The notes beneath the pieces are model-generated. The model was not told the origin of the DNA, did not search any database, and was given only the letters and a program-made list of their open reading frames with translations. The translations under genes and the position numbers were made by a program. Shown here in pieces: positions 63,444 to 64,000 of a stretch of DNA of 64,000 bases. How positions within the stretch are numbered: the stretch's first letter is position 1; the number at the start of each line of letters is the position of its first letter. Origin of the DNA: Cavenderia fasciculata (taxonomy: Eukaryota; Evosea; Eumycetozoa; Acytosteliales; Cavenderiaceae); the NCBI RefSeq assembly GCF_000203815.1, contig NW_004457639.1, positions 62,001 through 126,000 of the forward strand, given 5' to 3'.

Positions 63444-64000
63444 TTATTTATCGTCATTTGGTGGTTTTTGTTTATATTTGAGTCTAGAATTAAAAGCATC
63501 TTCAACAATTTGGTTTGTTTTTGTTAGATTATTTAAATGTCTCATGGTTGGTCGACCATGAGGACAACACCAAGGATTCTCGAGTTGCGAGAGATTGGAC
63601 AACACCTTTCTCATTTGTTCATGTGTAAGTGGCATTCCAACAACAATTGATTTCTTGCATGCTCTAGATGCAAACATTGCAGATATTCGAGGAAGTCTAC
63701 AAACTTGTCCAGGCAAACTTTCTTTAATCATAAATATTAATTCATAAATATCTAAAAAATAAATAAATAAATATAAAAAAAAGTTAATATAATATTATTT
63801 TTAATTTTTCTTTTTTTTCTTTTCCCTTACCATTTGGACCAAAAGTCCATTTTCTACTAAAAGGAAGAGAAACAATTTTAACGCGCTTCGTTGGAGGAGC
63901 ATTTCTATTGACATCAAAGATAAAACCATTCTTTTTAAAGAGATCTAAATGGTCAATGAGAATCTCTTCATCTTCATCTGTCAATTGTATATGAGTTGGA
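63444..64000 (-). CDS. DNA mismatch repair protein PMS2/MutL type, C-terminal part; gene runs off the right edge
   Basis: Exons (complement): 63831->64000 and 63444-63751, joined AAT G|GTAAGG ... TTTTAG|AT. The C-terminus carries the family blocks CRLPRISAMFASRACKKSIV, GMPLTHEQM and NPWCCPHGRPTMRHLNNL. The last includes the C-P-H-x-R-P metal-binding part of the MutL-alpha endonuclease site; the S-A/F-ASRACKKS block also belongs to it. PMS2 pairs with MLH1 and nicks DNA during mismatch repair in the nucleus (family knowledge). Upstream residues DEEILIDHLDLFKKNGF match the region before the nuclease C-terminus. About 159 codons are in the window; the ATPase half lies beyond it. The 22-residue tail after the motif is Lys/Asn-rich. 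Confidence 0.92.

Overview
The window is nuclear DNA of a dictyostelid social amoeba (inference). The signs are AT-rich intergenic DNA, long asparagine and glutamine runs, short AT-rich introns, TAA stops, a Piwi-type Argonaute, and tRNA genes with LINE-type elements just upstream. Coding GC looks higher than in Dictyostelium discoideum, so a relative such as Cavenderia or Heterostelium is likelier. The species cannot be fixed from sequence alone.

Layout. 1-759: 5' part of an Arp4-like actin-related protein (minus). 1527-2714: CDGSH plus cytochrome b5 protein. 3459-8101: a protein of five tandem GNAT-like domains. 8361-14300: accessory island with a 5'-truncated LINE, tRNA-Lys, an essential-myosin-light-chain-like gene with a frame problem, a GPI-ethanolamine-phosphate-transferase relic, an initiator tRNA-Met with two decayed copies, and a SINE-like element with exact target-site duplications. 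14509-33235: dense housekeeping genes (Pumilio, PRCC-like, COP9 subunit 9, ArgRS, GH5 glycosidase, polytopic membrane protein, RlmN-like, CDV3-like, ERMARD-like). 33725-35880: acyltransferase-3 membrane protein. 35968-37700: second accessory island with a 16-bp minisatellite, tRNA-Asp and a 929-bp retrotransposed element. 38318-63078: Argonaute, RING protein, LRR-like protein, a 17-kb UBR4-type ubiquitin ligase gene and a HAD phosphatase. 63444-end: 3' part of a PMS2/MutL mismatch-repair gene.

The most interesting pattern is in the two islands. Each of the three intact tRNA genes has a non-LTR element on its 5' side. The element's 5' end lies 46-61 bp from the tRNA start and the element points away. 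Two of these elements have exact 15-16 bp duplications that begin 45-46 bp from the tRNA. One is a SINE-like element with a pol III B box whose 3' tail matches the neighbouring LINE. This matches the TRE5 tRNA-targeting behaviour known in D. discoideum and adds what looks like a non-autonomous partner.

The second highlight is the Argonaute gene. Its conserved reading frame is restored only if a 2-nucleotide exon (41131-41132) is spliced in. Smaller oddities are two genes whose first coding exon is only ATG, a GC-AG intron in the ArgRS gene, and two ubiquitin-interacting motifs in the UBR4 homologue. All exon joins were worked out by hand from splice sites and protein similarity.
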